In this document: one piece after another, positions 5,689-5,691 of the stretch
How the letters are laid out: every line of letters starts with the position of its first letter
Numbering within the stretch: the first letter of the stretch is position 1
From: CAZJFH01 sp964545205
GTDB lineage: Bacteria > Pseudomonadota > Alphaproteobacteria > Rhodospirillales > Magnetospirillaceae
Direction of reading: 5' to 3'
NCBI GenBank assembly: GCA_964545205.1
Contig: CAZJFH010000126.1
Location: forward strand, 1 to 5,691
Length of the DNA: 5,691 bases
Made by a program: the position numbers and the translations under genes
The notes under the pieces: generated by a model
The model's input: only the letters and a program-made list of their open reading frames with translations
What the model was told of the DNA's origin: nothing
Databases searched by the model: none

Positions 5689-5691
5689 ATG
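5689..5691 (+). other. Possible start codon of a gene continuing past the window
   Basis: The window ends with an ATG preceded by GGGAATT. Such an ending suggests the first codon of a plus-strand gene divergent from the hemerythrin gene. Only the start codon would be inside, so nothing can be said about a product, and the weak upstream GGGA leaves this uncertain. Confidence 0.3.

Overview
The window is a very GC-rich chromosomal segment that looks alphaproteobacterial. The taxonomic hints are a DUF3572-type protein (a family I know essentially from Alphaproteobacteria), a Phasin_2-type phasin behind a PhaR-like operator, and an FNR/FixK-type box. Strand-specific GC-rich coding dominates and gaps are short. 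I see no phage, plasmid, transposase, tRNA, rRNA or CRISPR signal. Genus cannot be settled from this piece.

Layout. Positions 1-130 hold a non-coding palindromic repeat, cut by the window edge. Two small minus-strand genes follow: an 89-aa protein of unknown function (192-461) and a DUF3572-family protein (651-971). On the plus strand, a 58-aa CxxC...CxxC zinc-ribbon-like protein with a strong ribosome binding site (1178-1354) precedes a 116-aa phasin (1536-1886). The phasin has its own promoter, two matched TGCA(C/G)TGCA palindromes and a strong intrinsic terminator.

A plus-strand cluster then runs from 2008 to 4961: a MoxR/CoxD-type AAA+ ATPase, a CoxE-like VWA-domain protein, a small exported protein and a small three-helix membrane protein. 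The ATPase and VWA protein form a well-known pair, an AAA+ remodeller with a metal-binding VWA partner. Their target is unknown, because no CO dehydrogenase or other obvious client gene is in the window. A 112-bp imperfect inverted repeat of the widely dispersed 'ACCACAGAG...CTCTGTGGT' kind sits between the two genes and would form a long hairpin in their mRNA.

The last gene, on the minus strand (4953-5480), encodes a hemerythrin-like di-iron protein. It overlaps the end of the membrane-protein gene tail to tail by 9 bp. Its upstream region has a TTGACC-N2-GGTCAA box whose spacing to a -10-like element fits a class II FNR/FixK/NnrR-activated promoter. An ATG closes the window at 5689-5691 and may open a divergent gene.

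I found no convincing new multi-gene system. The best leads are regulatory: the hemerythrin anaerobic/NO-type promoter, the paired phasin operators, the repeat inside the ATPase-VWA operon, and the palindrome covering the ATPase ribosome binding site. The CxxC microprotein is a small gene that is easily missed.
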